Positions 1 through 11,990 of a stretch of 64,000 nucleotides of DNA are shown here, piece by piece. The stretch comes from Siphonodentalium dalli. Taxonomy: Eukaryota; Mollusca; Scaphopoda; Gadilida; Siphonodentaliidae. The position numbers and the translations under genes were made by a program. The stretch covers positions 50,338,443 to 50,402,442 of the forward strand of contig CP136068.1 in the NCBI GenBank assembly GCA_032622095.1, written 5' to 3'. Under the pieces are notes generated by a model. The model was given only the letters and a program-made list of their open reading frames with translations. It made no database searches and had not been told where the DNA came from. Each line of letters begins with the position of its first letter. Within the stretch, counting starts at the first letter, position 1.

Positions 1-900
1 GAAATCCCAACCAGTTTAGTGTCCAATTTGTTGGTTTTAGACAAAAAATCAACCAATCCCGTTTTCTGTCCAAATTTTGGAGTGAAATTCAAATCAGTTG
101 GAAGGTTTCCAAACCAAGTGGACATTAATGAAAGTTCCAAAAGATGGTATTCTTCACGCCCCAGTGTTGACGTTGGACTAGACACTGGCTCCATGACGGT
201 CCGACGGCGTGCATAGTGTAACGACGTGGCCTCATAGAGCCAGCATCTAGTCCAAGTTGACGTGGAGGTTATGTCTGACTGCAGTTATGTCTAGAGACAG
301 GGACGTGGCTAGAGGGTCTACGATGGGGCGGGGGTCCAACTTTTGGAATATCTCAAAAGTTATTCTCTATACCATGCTATCGTTTACATGAAAGTATCAT
401 ATACCCTCTGTTTCCGGGTGACACCATTGCTGAAACTCACATTTGTATTATGTAATTTAACTTGATTTAATTTGAAGCTTGAAATTTGAATGAAAACCAA
501 TCGAATTATTATCTCCAAATCTCCATGTAAACATTACAAATTATCAACGTACATCACAAACGCACCTTTTTCCTACCAAATATCTCTTGACTGTAGATTG
601 AGATTTATAACACATATCACACATCTATCTGACACGCCCCCATGATCCATACTGGCTGCTAAATGCCATTGTGGATTATGGGCCCATGTCGGCGAATCTG
701 GTCACAGCATAAGATTCGGAAGTAAATCAACCATATTTTACTCCTTTGAAACATGTGAGAAATGACAATATACTCTGTTGACCCCATCCCTTCCCACCAC
801 ACACCCATAACACCCACACACCCATCCCACCCCATCCGGTCCTGTATTAATTCAGTTGCACCTCTTGTACATAAGCATTACACCTCATGATATACGTTGA
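1..900. other. No gene seen; ordinary AT-rich DNA
   Basis: I find no convincing exon, RNA gene or repeat in this stretch. The short frames are not supported by codon character or protein similarity that I recognise. A C-rich run near 780-840 (repeated ACACCCAC and CCCATCCC) is simple sequence. Confidence 0.6.
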
Positions 901-1006
901 TAAAATGCTACCTGTATATATTACCATAAGGGCCCTGCCTTGGTAAGTTGAGCTTTTGCAGGGTGTCCTGTTTCTACATTATTATTATGAAATGTATCAA
1001 ATAAAC
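901..1006 (+). repeat. 3' tail of a retrotransposon or mRNA
   Basis: The sequence has CCCTGC (933-938) able to pair with GCAGGG (958-963), followed by a TA-rich stretch and AATAAA at 1000-1005. A short stem-loop followed by a polyadenylation signal is how many CR1/L2/L1-like elements end in invertebrates. It could equally be the 3' end of an ordinary transcript. No reading frame is preserved upstream, so this would be a 5'-truncated copy. Confidence 0.35.
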
Positions 1007-1089
1007 TCTATTGAAACTTAAATACGCCGAACGCCCATTGAACCAGACCGAAATTTCCAAGTTCCATTTTACCCCCCATTGTCTCTCTC

Positions 1090-1092
<3 letters not shown>

Positions 1093-1124
<32 letters not shown>
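1093..1124. repeat. (CT)16 microsatellite
   Basis: An uninterrupted CT dinucleotide run, read as GA on the other strand. It makes Ser-Leu and Glu-Arg runs in the overlapping frames, which are artefacts. Confidence 0.95.
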
Positions 1125-1127
<3 letters not shown>

Positions 1128-4100
1128 TGAAATCTTCCAACAAATACCCACAAGTTAACAACACCTATGGACGCTCTACATCCCACATCTTTCATCAGTT
1201 TAATCCCAAATTCCATATTTGTGATTGGTTGACGTCGATGACCGCCGCCAGCAATCTTTGATTTGGCTCTTTGCATCACTAATTCCTTTCTCGCTCCCTA
1301 GAACCAATTCATTCGATAGATTTCGATTACAATACACTTTGTCAGGATAATCTTCTTTCAACCACAGTCTAAATATTTTGAAAACATCTTGACGACAAAA
1401 CAATCTAAGACTTTCCGAAGACAACTATTACTTTCTGACCACAGGTAAACAGTAAAACGCCAATTATGAAAGCCCGCGAAAACAAATTAACATTTGACTA
1501 TTTGGGCGCGGCTGTGTGTCATCCAATCAGCGACGAGCTTATCTGTGCTAATTAAAGCGACGTAACTATAGCGTTAGCACTGTGCTGAAGTGACAGAGTA
1601 AAAAGACAGGGACTGTATGAATTAGGCCTGCAGCAAAGTGAGAGGGTAAACGCGATGTCGTAAATACCGGTGATTATTTAACAGGAAAACCATAGTCAGA
1701 AATTGTAATGCACTCAATTAAGATCATATTATTGGGCATATATATAAATTATAATATAAAATATATAGGTTTCGTGATTGCACCACCTCAGAATTCCGTT
1801 AAAACTACTAATCCTTCAAATTATTACAACAACTGCGGCTTATCACTGCGTGTTTCTCTTTCCCCACAACAGAAAGCCTCCAAATACGGATACAAAAAAT
1901 AGTAATCGGATTAAATACACACCCGATACTCAGCAACACGACCTTTAGTCTACATTCAAACTGAGACATACTGCAACAATGAGATATCCGCGAAGAAACA
2001 TCCGCGAAGAAACATCCGCGAATACATACATCCTGCAAAAAGTATATCCGGTACGCAATATAGCGAGTACGTTAGTAATAAAAGTAACCACATAGCTCCT
2101 ATTTGTTTATGTTATTACTATTTGACTATTATATATTATTATACGGTATACAAACATGACACGATGTATATCATATATGCAACGGCAGACATTGTTGATA
2201 AATCCTTTCTTGTTGCTTCCGTTACCTGTTTAACGTCCGTCCACTTTTTCGTAATATTTGGCGTAAAACAGGTTGTTGTATATTTACCGAAATAAAATGC
2301 TGCAAATGATACCTGATCTCTTGGTTTTATTACAAATCTTGGAAAATATCCCCAGAAAAACATTGAATGTCACATTTTTTGTTTGTTGTGGGAATAGGAC
2401 ATTACTCTTCGTTTTACTACAATTTCCTAAAATAACTCGCATCGTGTGAAACAAGAAATGTGTTGTCATGCGAGATATCCCCATAGCTCCATTCACACAG
2501 CCAGAACACCCTGGCAGTATACACGCATATGGCGTAATAATTGGTGACGTCACATAATCAGATATAACCTATATATACGACTCAAATAGTTGGCCTTGGT
2601 TCGTTATAATGACACTGAGTTTATGTCTCGAGTCATTAACTCATTTCCATTATACTTACCATGTTGTTTGCGTCGTTCATAGAGCACATGAGTGTATTTT
2701 GTACTCATCCATGGCTCAAGTTCATTCATTTGTTTCATATATTATGTTGAGTATAAAGCGAGATGGTCGCATAAATGACTGAATTTAGTGTACAGTACCC
2801 ATTTAAAAGAGCATTGATTTAATTATATATTTGGTATTTTAGTTTTGTGGTTACCTTCACAATTGATATGTGTAATACCTGGGACAAAAATAGACATTAG
2901 ACCCTGGTATTACTCACATTGTGTCCCGTTCGAGTATTTCCTTCGAAAATTATACCAGTATATAGTTTTAGATTTATGATTGATTTCCTTCAAATAAAAC
3001 CAAGTATTCTGACAATATATTAAATTGGAATTGAAGTTTAATGCAATTATTTTTATCAGAATTTAATACTTCTTGACGAAAAAGAGGTATTCGAATAAAG
3101 AAGCACATGCTTGTGTCATGCTGAACTTAATCCATAAAACGTAGGATTGAGACATATTTCAGTAGAATATGTTATATGGTTTATTGTTTATCCTCTTCCT
3201 ACATGTGTAAACATTGTAAACGACAGTTTTAAGATGGAAATGCACGTTTTGCATAAATACAGCCAAATATGGCAAGAGATTTTCAACAAAGTATTTCTTT
3301 GGATCTATCTGGCGAAAAATCTTGAATTTCACATATCATCATCTTCATTGAATGTAGAATATGAGCAGTTATTAAGAGACAACAAAACAATGGATTTTAA
3401 TACATTTGAGAGGTTGAAAATATTATTTTCTTTGTTTTCCCTTTAGGTACCAAGAACTGCTAGAAAAATTAATAGTTTCACACAAAACTCCAATCATCAA
3501 ACAGCTTATTGTCTTGGCTCTATGAGAGGAGGCTTCATTTGTATCATAATATGGAGTTAGATTTTTAATTGCATAATATAGGGTCATACCCCCATATATT
3601 ATAATAAAGAATAAAGCAGTCAGAAATATTCCAGCCCAATGAAAACAACTGTTGATATGCAGCGTGGTCCACTCAAGCAGGGAGCAATCAACAGAAATTA
3701 GGCCAAAGTGTTAAGAGATATGGTGGTCAGCTTTAACTTTGTTATGAAGCCATGACCCAGAACTCATCTCAGCCCAATTTGTCATTGAACAACATGAAAA
3801 TTCTCAAATATAGCAAATTATTTGTGGGTAGTTAAGTGAAAATAATCATCAAATTTAATCTCCTCTCATGATCTTCATATATGATATCATGGACATACAT
3901 GTATGATCAGCAATTTTGAAACAAATATAATTTACACAAGTTCTTGTTACCTGAAAACGGTGAAATATTAAATATTTTCCATGCCATAAAAGTGAAGTAA
4001 GTGAGATTATAATAACCAATTGATCGATGGTTCTTAAATATTGTATCACAATAATCGCTTGTACCAAATTTCACAAAAAAATTCCTGACAGATTTTGACA

Positions 4101-4549
4101 AAATCCATTTAGAAATATCAGGAAATTTTGGCGAAACGTACATCTGACCATTAATTACTATTGTTGACATGGCATTGTGTTGTTTATATGCATTTATTTG
4201 TATGTGTTGAATGTGATGTTCAAAAATTAAATATTGTTTACACTAATTGAGTATGTTTGTTTTTTTAGGAAATTTAAAACCAGTGTGTTTATATATTAAT
4301 GACCGACAGCATACACAATTAAATAAGGATCTAAATGGAGTGGATATTATAGATATAATAGATTTATAGATGCACTGAATCGGTATAATATACGAGTATT
4401 CGTGGCTTCAGTGAGCGTGAATGAATACTCATTTTTTATCTAAATGTCATGTATCGATCAGAATGGCATATTGACATGCACCTTAACTCAGCTCAAGCTT
4501 AGATTGTTATAACAAGAACTAAACTTTGCGTATAATAATGGCATCTTAC
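1125..4549. other. No gene supported; one 14-bp triplet repeat
   Basis: This is AT-rich sequence without recognisable exons. At 1984-2025 there are three tandem copies of a 14-bp unit, ATCCGCGAAGAAAC. A 99-codon frame at 3147-3446 has a weakly protein-like C-terminal half, with charged residues in LLRDNKTMDFNTFERLK, but no start context, splice signals or family that I recognise. Confidence 0.5.
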
Positions 4550-4557
4550 CTGATAAT

Positions 4558-5713
4558 CAGTGTTCGCGCTGTCGGTAGCCAAATTAGCCAATGGCTAATC
4601 TTTTTCGAATTTGGCTAATAAAAATTTCATTTGGCTAAACTTTTGGCTAAACTTTTTTTGAACCCAAATGGAGACTGAAAGCATTGGAGCCAGAAAGCTA
4701 ATTAATAAAAGCGCTCAATAGATCGACATTCAAGACAAAGTTAGGTAACGAAAGTATTTCATTATTTTCGTACTAATGAAATATCGTACAAAGGGAAACC
4801 CGATCGACAACTCTATCAACCAAGCGATCACAAAGTGATATGCAATCATCTTTAGTTTTCACAAGACGGACATTCAAAGACGCATGGACATTAAACCGAC
4901 CGTGGTTGAATTATGACAATGTGAAGAAAGCAATGTTTTGTAAAGTGCATTGACGCCGGTATATAAGCAATTTGTTCGTAACAGGCTGTTTTAATCTGGA
5001 GAAAGATTACGTCACTCTGCACGAAGCAGCAAAAGGTCATTATTAATTATTACATTTAATCCCCTAATCTCCCATTCAGCCCATTGTCTGTCAGGTCACT
5101 CACGGCGCTCCTGCACAATGCATGTTTATGATGACATTGTATTTTTGACGGTCGAGGTTTATGAGCACCAAGTGTAAGACAATAGCTTAATCAGCCAAAT
5201 GTGAATCACGACAGATATTTTGTCGCTATTTGTCGTCAATACCGATACAGTCAAAATAATATGCATGCTTTTATGACAGAATGTAATTTGATAATGGCGT
5301 AACAATATTAAGTTATTAGTTTCCAGATGTCACTTAGATATTTTCGCAAGGATTTAAAAAAAGATATAGATATAAAACAAAAAAATAATGACATTAAGAA
5401 GGACAATCCCGGGGTACCCCCTCCAAATCACTCTTTCACATAAAGATTAATAGATTTTTAATAAATGATATATATAAAAATATTTCTAGTTCATCAAAAT
5501 TATTTAAATTATTGTGTATTTTACCTGTGTATGTTAGATTTTACCGTTTAGTCATTAATTGTGAACCGACCAGAAAACGATGATTTAATTTGGCCAAAGT
5601 TTTTTTTAATTTGGCCAAAAAACATTTGGCTAAAGTTTTTTTCATTTGGCTAATATAATTTTGATTTGGCTAAACTTTTGGCTAAAGTTTTTTTCGGTCC
5701 AGCGCGAACACTG
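4558..5713. mobile_element. Non-autonomous hAT DNA transposon
   Basis: The element is 1156 bp. It starts CAGTGTTCGCGCTG and ends with the near-perfect inverse, CAGCGCGAACACTG. It is flanked by a perfect 8-bp target duplication, CTGATAAT, at 4550-4557 and 5714-5721. An 8-bp duplication with CAGTG termini is diagnostic of the hAT superfamily. No transposase frame is present, so it would need enzyme in trans. Both subterminal regions are packed with TTGGCTAA or TTGGCCAA octamers (about 4580-4650 and 5588-5692), mostly in the same orientation at both ends. These may be transposase-binding motifs. A related solo end is at 60222-60315. Confidence 0.9.
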
Positions 5714-5894
5714 CTGATAATATGGAGGAAGTTTTAGCCATACTTGTATAGAGGACGGCGCTGTACCTTCCACAGATGCATCCACGTACCCATAGTGATT
5801 TTACCCAGTCGATTGATTGCGACATACCGTTTATGCATGCCCTGGGTGCACCCATGTCCAATACACATAGGTCGGTACACAGTGGGTCACGACA

Positions 5895-6115
5895 AACTAC
5901 GGTATGGGATGGAAAGCCGAACGGATTGACAAACTGTGGAACATAATTTGAAATTGTATGTGACGGCCGATATCTCGAGGAATATAGCACACAGAGGGCT
6001 CGTGTTGGCGTCTAACGAAAGGCCAATATTATTTCCAGTCAAAAATATTAACCCAGTCACTGGCACCAGGTGCTTCATTATTTTGTCGACGACTGACTTA
6101 CCCTAATATTGTCGA
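5895..6115 (+). repeat. Dispersed repeat, GGCCGATATCTCGAGGAAT family
   Basis: This segment shares the blocks ACGGCCGATATCTCGAGGAA, GTCTAACGAAAGG and TCGACnACTGAC, in the same order and spacing, with 26506-26730 and 26731-26945. It is the most diverged of the three copies. It carries no coding capacity, and neither target duplications nor inverted ends are evident. Its superfamily is unknown. Confidence 0.7.
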
Positions 6116-6299
6116 AATCAAGGCTGCGGATCAGCTGTAGAATTGGAGTTTTACAGCGATAAAGCTATGCCCACACGCAAACTTGGTATTAAAACGAAGA
6201 TTATCATCTATTGCACAATAGAAATGTATTAATATCGTTAAGATGTAGAGAAAATAGGAAACGAAGAAATATTTTCTCCCTGCAAAACTATATATAGAG

Positions 6300-6890
6300 T
6301 ATGTGTATTGTGTCAGCCAAAAGCGAACGCGAACCGCGAAACGCGAACCGCGAACGGTATAGTATAAGTATATGCTTAGTCTGGGCGAAACACGGAGTTT
6401 TTAATGGCGTGTCTGCATGCTGTATATGAGTCCCGGCCTGTGAATCAGTCGGTCATGTTAATAGCGCATTATTTATATCTTAATTATGTTTCGACGAGAT
6501 ATATAGCTGTGCCGGGGTCTGGGGAGAACGCGAAAAACGGAGTTGGTAATGCTGTGTCTACAATGATGCCTATAAGTCCCAATTGGTGAATCAGTCGGTC
6601 ATATGGATAGCGTATTATTGGTATCCTATCTATATTTCGACGATAAATATGTCTGGGTAAAAGGCGGACACGGAGTTGGTAATGGCAGGGCTATACATGG
6701 TGACCACGAGTTCGGTCGGTGACACAGTCGGACAGGTGCATAGATCATTATTGATCTTATCTATATTTCGAGAAATATAGCAGTGTCGGGGTCTGGGGAA
6801 AGTGCTAAATACAGTTTTATGGCACCTAGGAGTCCAGTCGGTGACTCAGTCGGTCAGGTGCATAGCACATTAGCGAAACCGAGAACCGCA
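6300..6890. repeat. Degenerate ~130-bp tandem repeat, about 4 copies
   Basis: Successive copies share AGTCGGTCA, TATCTATATTTCGACGA, GTGCCGGGGTCTGGGGA and ACGGAGTTGGTAATG in order, at about 6430-6575, 6576-6706, 6707-6828 and 6829-6890. Short GCGAACCGCGAA repeats flank the block near 6325-6355, with a related AGCGAAACCGAGAACCGC near 6870-6887. The copies are heavily diverged, implying an old array. Confidence 0.65.
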
Positions 6891-7757
6891 AACGTGAGCG
6901 GTATTAGTATATAAACTTAGTCTATACAATCGACCATCTTGAGCCCTCGCCGGCACGAAGACGAATTCCACACTTGTGCATCGAGGCCGCATTGGGTCAT
7001 TTATGTCGGTGTAGTTTGTCCAAGTCAGAGCACATAACCCTCATCAATTGGAATGCAAACTAGACAGCTGCCTAGCAGTTAACCATCAGAGGACAATAGG
7101 AATTAATTCGGTTCAAATTTAGGTACTTGAACAGAATTATGATAATGAATTATGATACTGGATATATTTTACCAACAAATTGTGTACACGGTGCTAAGAG
7201 GGAGAAATTATGTATAAGAAAGGACGACAGCCCTCAATGAGTAAAAACTGTTTTACCTGAATTATGACCACCTGGGCAGATTTTACCCATAACTGATGAT
7301 ACGTCGTGTTATAGGGTCCTATTATGTATACGAAAACGAACAACAGCCCTCCACAGTTCCAGACCATATCGGTTTCCTATCGGTTAACCCTTGGCGGTAA
7401 ACAAATATGTTACTTGAAATTGGTTAACAAAAATTAGAGTTTTACCTGAATTACGGCCAGCTGGGTAGATTATACTCGCAAATAGTGGCACGTAATCCAA
7501 TTATGTGAACAAAAAAGGTACGTCAGCCCACCATGTGTAATGACCATATCGGTTTGCTAGCCGGGTGGTGTAGATATTAAGCGAAATTGGTCCAAATTTG
7601 ATAACTTGACCTGATTTATGGCCAACTCAGCAGATTCTACCCACAAATGATGGCACGTCATACTATAGGATCCCATTATGTATACACAAAGGAACGACAG
7701 CCCTCCATGTGTAAAGACACTATCGGTTTACTAGCGGTTAACCCTTAGCGATTTATT

Positions 7758-8386
7758 GTCCCCCCACAAATTTATTTTCGGGGGACTATTGTAATCAGCC
7801 CCGTCCGTCCGCCCGTGCGTCCGTCCGTCCGGAGTTATAACTCCAGTAATGATCATCCGATTAACTTGAAACTTGGTATGTAGGTTTCAAAACCAAGAAC
7901 ACAGGTGCTCTGCAATTCTGGGTTTGATCCGAGTTTCTTTTATGGACTTACTTCCCTTTTTTCAACTTTTTTTTTACTTAGGAAATTTCTCACTTTTTCG
8001 GTTTCCGGATGATATCTCAAGTTTGTTTCCTTTAATTGCAAATACCGTTTTTATGTGGATCAGTCATATCAAGATACAGGTTGAGTTCGAATTTGATCCG
8101 ATGATTTTTCCTAGAGTTATGAACTTTTTCGACTTAGAAAATTCAATTTTCCTTCTTTTTTCTTTGGTTTCCGGATGATAACTCAAGTTTGGACTGTTCA
8201 ATTGAAAATTCCGTCCGAATTTGAGTTTGTTCCGATGATTTTTCTCAGAGTTATGGGCTTTTCGACTAAGAAAATTAATTTTTTCTTGTTTGGATTGTTT
8301 AATTGAAAATTCTGTTTTTTTGTGAGTCGTTGATATAAAAATACAGGTGAAGTTCGTTGTCGGGGTACACTGTTGTCGGCCGACCT
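7758..8386. mobile_element. 629-bp inserted element beginning GTCCCCCC
   Basis: The insertion splits one unit of the ~187-bp satellite. An uninterrupted unit near 8750-8780 gives the empty site, CGATTTATTTTGATTTTATG. TTTATT is duplicated at 7752-7757 and 8387-8392. The left end forms a hairpin (GTCCCCCC at 7758-7765 against GGGGGAC at 7780-7786). A CCGTCCGTCCG-type microsatellite follows (about 7800-7832), then diverged subrepeats around GGTTTCCGGATGATAnCTCAAG. It ends GTTGTCGGCCGACC(T). The first ~100 bases resemble leaders of repeats common in invertebrates. Superfamily is unresolved. Confidence 0.7.
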
Positions 8387-8931
8387 TTTATTTTGATTTT
8401 ATGCGAAATTGGTCCCACATTTATAGTTTTATCTGAATTATGGCCATCTGTGCAGATTCTACCCATTATTCATGACAAGTCATAGTATAGGATTGAATTA
8501 TGTATACAAAAATGTACGACAACCCTCCATGTATAAAGACAATATCGGTTTCCTAGCAGTTAACCCTTGGCGGGTGATGTCGATTTTATGCGAAATTGGT
8601 CAAAATTTGAGAATTGATTCTGAATTATGGCCGAATGAACAGATTCTACCCACAGCTGATGATATTTCATGCTATAGGATCCCATTATGTATACAAAAGG
8701 GTACGACAGCCCTCCATGTGCAAAGACACTATCGGTTTGCTAGCAGTTAACCCTTAGCGATTTATTTTGATTTTATGCGAAATTGGTCCCACATTTATAG
8801 TTTTATCTGAATTATAGTCATCTGGGCAGATTCTACCCATAAATCATGACAAGTCATGCTATATGATCCAATTATGTATACATAAATGATGTCGATTTAA
8901 TACGAGATTTTGATATGAATTATGGCCAACT

Positions 8932-9561
8932 CGGGGGGGGGGTGGTCGGAAAAAAAATTCAGGCACGTATGGCATTTTTTCCCTTTCGATCATTTTTTGT
9001 ACCCGCCCACCCACCCCCACCGCCAATTTGTTTTCCGTTTTCGGCAGTTTTTTCCGACCATTTTTTTACACCCACCCCCCTTTTAACACTAAAACAGAGA
9101 TTTGCGGGGGGAAATTCACTGTAAAAAACTGTATATGAATTTCCGTGCATACTATTTATCATGGATGTTAACATGGACATGTAAATAGGAATGAGTCATT
9201 TTGAGGTCATTCGGCCAAAAAAACATGGCTGCCAGCGGCCATCTTGGATTTCAAAATTTGCAACAAAATACAACACGATAACTGGCTGCAGTCAGTTTAC
9301 CAGTTAGAATTACATTATTTCTCTCATTCAAAGTGGTTTTGATCTTGATATCTACTGAATCGAGAGCACATCAAAAACTTTGTCCGTCTTTCCTCTCCAG
9401 AGTTATCTCCCATGAAGCCCAACTCATTGCCAAAACATTAAAAAAACAAGCAGGAAATATTTTTGTTAGTTGCGGAAAAAATTGCTTGTTGGTGGCTTTG
9501 ACCACCCACCCACCCCGGCATACGTGTCGGAATTTTGTTTGCACCCTTCCCCCCCCCCCCC
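8932..9561. mobile_element. 630-bp poly-G-ended TIR element with 9-bp duplication
   Basis: It is inserted in another satellite unit, with TGGCCAACT duplicated at 8923-8931 and 9562-9570. Adjacent intact units show the empty site. Inverted ends begin with 9-12 G residues and share AAAATTC(A/C)G(G/A)CACGTATG about 25 bases further in. A 9-bp duplication suggests a Mutator-like (MULE) element, but the poly-G termini are unusual and I see no transposase. The interior (about 9140-9265) is one unit of the array at 39400-41640, including GGTCATTCGGCC and GGCCATCTTGGATTTCAAAA. Confidence 0.75.
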
Positions 9562-10767
9562 TGGCCAACTGAGCAGATTCTACCTATAACTGATGACAAG
9601 TCATAGTATGCGACCCAATTATGTATACGAAAGATTACGACAGTCCTCGATGGGTAAATATCATAGGGTTTGCAATATGTTAACCATTTGCGGCTAGTGT
9701 AGATTTTATGCGAAATTGGTCCAAATTTGAGAATTTGACCTCAATTATGGCCAACTGAGAATATTCTATATACCCACAACTGATGGCACGTCGTGCTATA
9801 GGATCCAATTATGTATACAAAAAGGTACGACGATTTAATGCGAAATTGGTCCCACGTTTATAGTTTTATCTTAATTATGGCCATCTGTGCAGGTTCTACC
9901 CATAACTGATGACGAGTTATATTACAGGATCCAATTATGTATGCGAAAAGGTACGACAGCCTTTGATGGGTAAAGATCATATCGGTTTGGAAGCTATTAA
10001 GCCTTGGTGGTTGATGTAGATTTTATTCGAAATTTGTCCAAATTTGAGAATTTGACCTGAATTATAGCCATTATATTATATGAGCATGACTTGTCGTCAT
10101 GAGTTGTGGGTAGAATCTGCTCATTTGGTCATAATTCAGCTCAAATTTTCAAATTTCGAACCATTTCACATAAAATTTACATCATCCGCCCACGGTTAAC
10201 AGCGTGCAACCCGATATGATCTTTAGCAATGGAGGGCTGTCGTACCTCTCGAATACATAATTGCATCCTATACTATGACTTGTCATCAGTTATGGGTAGA
10301 ATCTGCCCAGTTGGCCATAATTCATGTCATATTCTCTAATTTGAACCAATTTCGCATAAAATCGACATCACCCGTCAAATAGTTTACTGATAGGAAACCG
10401 TTATTGTCATTACACATGGATAGCTGTCGTACCTTTTCGTATACATAATTGCATCCTATACTATGACTTGTCGTCAGTTATGGGTAGAATCTGCCCAGTT
10501 GGCCATAATTCATGTCAAATTCTCTAATTTGAACCAATTTCGCATAAAATCGACATCACCCGTCAAATAGTTAACCGATAGGAAACCGATATTGTCATTA
10601 CACATGGATGGCTGTCGTACCTTTTCGTATACATAATTGTATCCTATACTATGGTATATCATCAGTTATGGGTTGAATCTGCACAGATGGCCATAATTCA
10701 TGTCAAATTCTCTAATTTGAACCAATTTCGCATAAAATCGACACTGCGAAACATTGTCAATTTGTAC

Positions 10768-11163
10768 ATGTCTGCCCACGAAGTATAGTCGAAGAAGACA
10801 ATAATTTCCTCGGAAATTCCTGCAAATCTGAAACTGATGGATGATACAATAGATAGGGTGATCACCGCGGCTGCGCGACTACCGGAGGAAGATACCCCCA
10901 ACGGAGGGGATGCCGCCCTAAAGGACATACGCAGCGACACCCCAGTGGTAAGCGCGACAAAACCAAGGACCCCAAAGGATCCCAAGAAGGTCGCAGCCGG
11001 GCGAGCGGGCGCCGCAGCTCGTCGGGCAAAACACGAGAAAATCCTCCAGGAGCTTCGGGAATCCAAGGCCTCTATAGAACCAGCCCCAGTAGCTACTGCT
11101 ATTCCTGCCGCGGCTGCGCCGCTATCGGAGTCGCGAGAACCACACCGTCTGCTGCCAGTATAA
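10768..11163 (+). pseudogene. GC-rich ORF: small basic Ala-rich protein, N-terminus broken
   Basis: The open frame from the ATG at 10837 encodes 108 residues. The same frame continues upstream to an ATG at 10768 but is interrupted by a TAG seven codons in, so the N-terminus may be decayed. Its base composition is far richer in GC than the surroundings, so it looks like real or recently functional coding sequence. The middle of the protein is basic and alanine-rich (DPKKVAAGRAGAAARRAKHE, about residues 49-68), followed by a short predicted helix (ILQELRESK) and a Pro/Ala-rich tail. From memory, short proteins with a similar DP+xVxAG+ stretch accompany mobile elements in marine invertebrates, but I cannot confirm this. 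The end GCCAGTATAAG could be a splice donor instead of a stop. No function is assigned. Confidence 0.4.
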
Positions 11164-11990
11164 GCACCCATGCGGGCGGTTGCTGTTTGGTTTGACAAAT
11201 GTGGGAAAATATATGGGGACAATAACATGTATTTAGGTACCAAGAACTTTTAAATAACTAAAAATATTGTCCAAAAGAATGGATCATGGTATGCTGTGGT
11301 ATCTTGGTGACATGATAGGAGCCATGATTTGTTCGTGAAATAAGCTGCTTTCCCATTAGATGGAAATTAAAAAAATTCGCCCATCTGTCGAAAATAACAA
11401 TATTTACCTTGACCTTGTTCGTCAGTGCATTCTCGCAGCTCCCGTCATAAAACGGTTAAAGAAATCTCTTTATACAATGTTCTGTTTTATTGACATCGCC
11501 TGTGTGCATGCAGAAGTTCTGTCTCCTTATTGATAATGTTGTGTTGTTTATATATAGAAGAATCCATGGAAGCCAAAGACATGTGATTGTTAACTATATA
11601 AAGGGGGTGGGTCCCTATCTCAGAATTGAAAAAAAAAATTCCCTTCCAAAAAGAGCGTGCATGGTGAGTACACAAAGGCCGGAGTTTATTAATGTTTTAC
11701 GCCCAGTGGCAGAGTCCGTAAATATTTTACTGAAACTCTCCTGTTTAAACCTAAGAAAACAGACGAAAATAACCATTTCAGTGGTAATGACTATATGTGG
11801 TACACATGTTGCCATGTAACTATTCTACACAATAGTGTATTCCATTCAACGTTCTTGTGTGTTCTCGTAACGCACCACAACCATTCTCCAGCGCCAACGC
11901 AAAAACAAAATATCCTACAAATTCGGATTATAATTTAAAATACGCAAGTAAAGCCACATAATATCTTACGATTAAATGATATTACTTACT
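11164..11990. other. No gene; fragment of a dispersed repeat
   Basis: No exon is recognised. Around 11400-11460 the text AATATTTACCTTGACCTTG, GTGCATTCTC and GTCATAAAACGGTTAA matches flanks of the ~70-bp hairpin family found at 29501 and elsewhere, but the hairpin itself is missing here. Confidence 0.45.

Larger units (their letters stand above)
7140..10742. repeat. ~187-bp degenerate satellite with internal inversion
   Basis: The unit contains, in order, ATTATGTATACnAAAAGG, TACGACAGCCCTCCATG, ATATCGGTTTnCTAGC, GTTAACCCTTGGCGG, GATTTTATGCGAAATTGGTC, TGAATTATGGCCAACTG and AGATTCTACCCATAACTGATG. The ATTATGTATAC marker recurs every ~175-191 bp once two insertions are subtracted. From ~7140 to ~10065 the units read forward. 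From ~10080 to 10742 they are reverse complements, so the array contains a tail-to-tail junction. Some units are shortened (markers at 9808 and 9934 are only ~126 bp apart). There is no coding potential. Confidence 0.85.

Noticed and set aside
3147..3446. 99-codon + strand frame as a gene
   Set aside because: AT-driven composition, no splice or promoter context, no recognised family.
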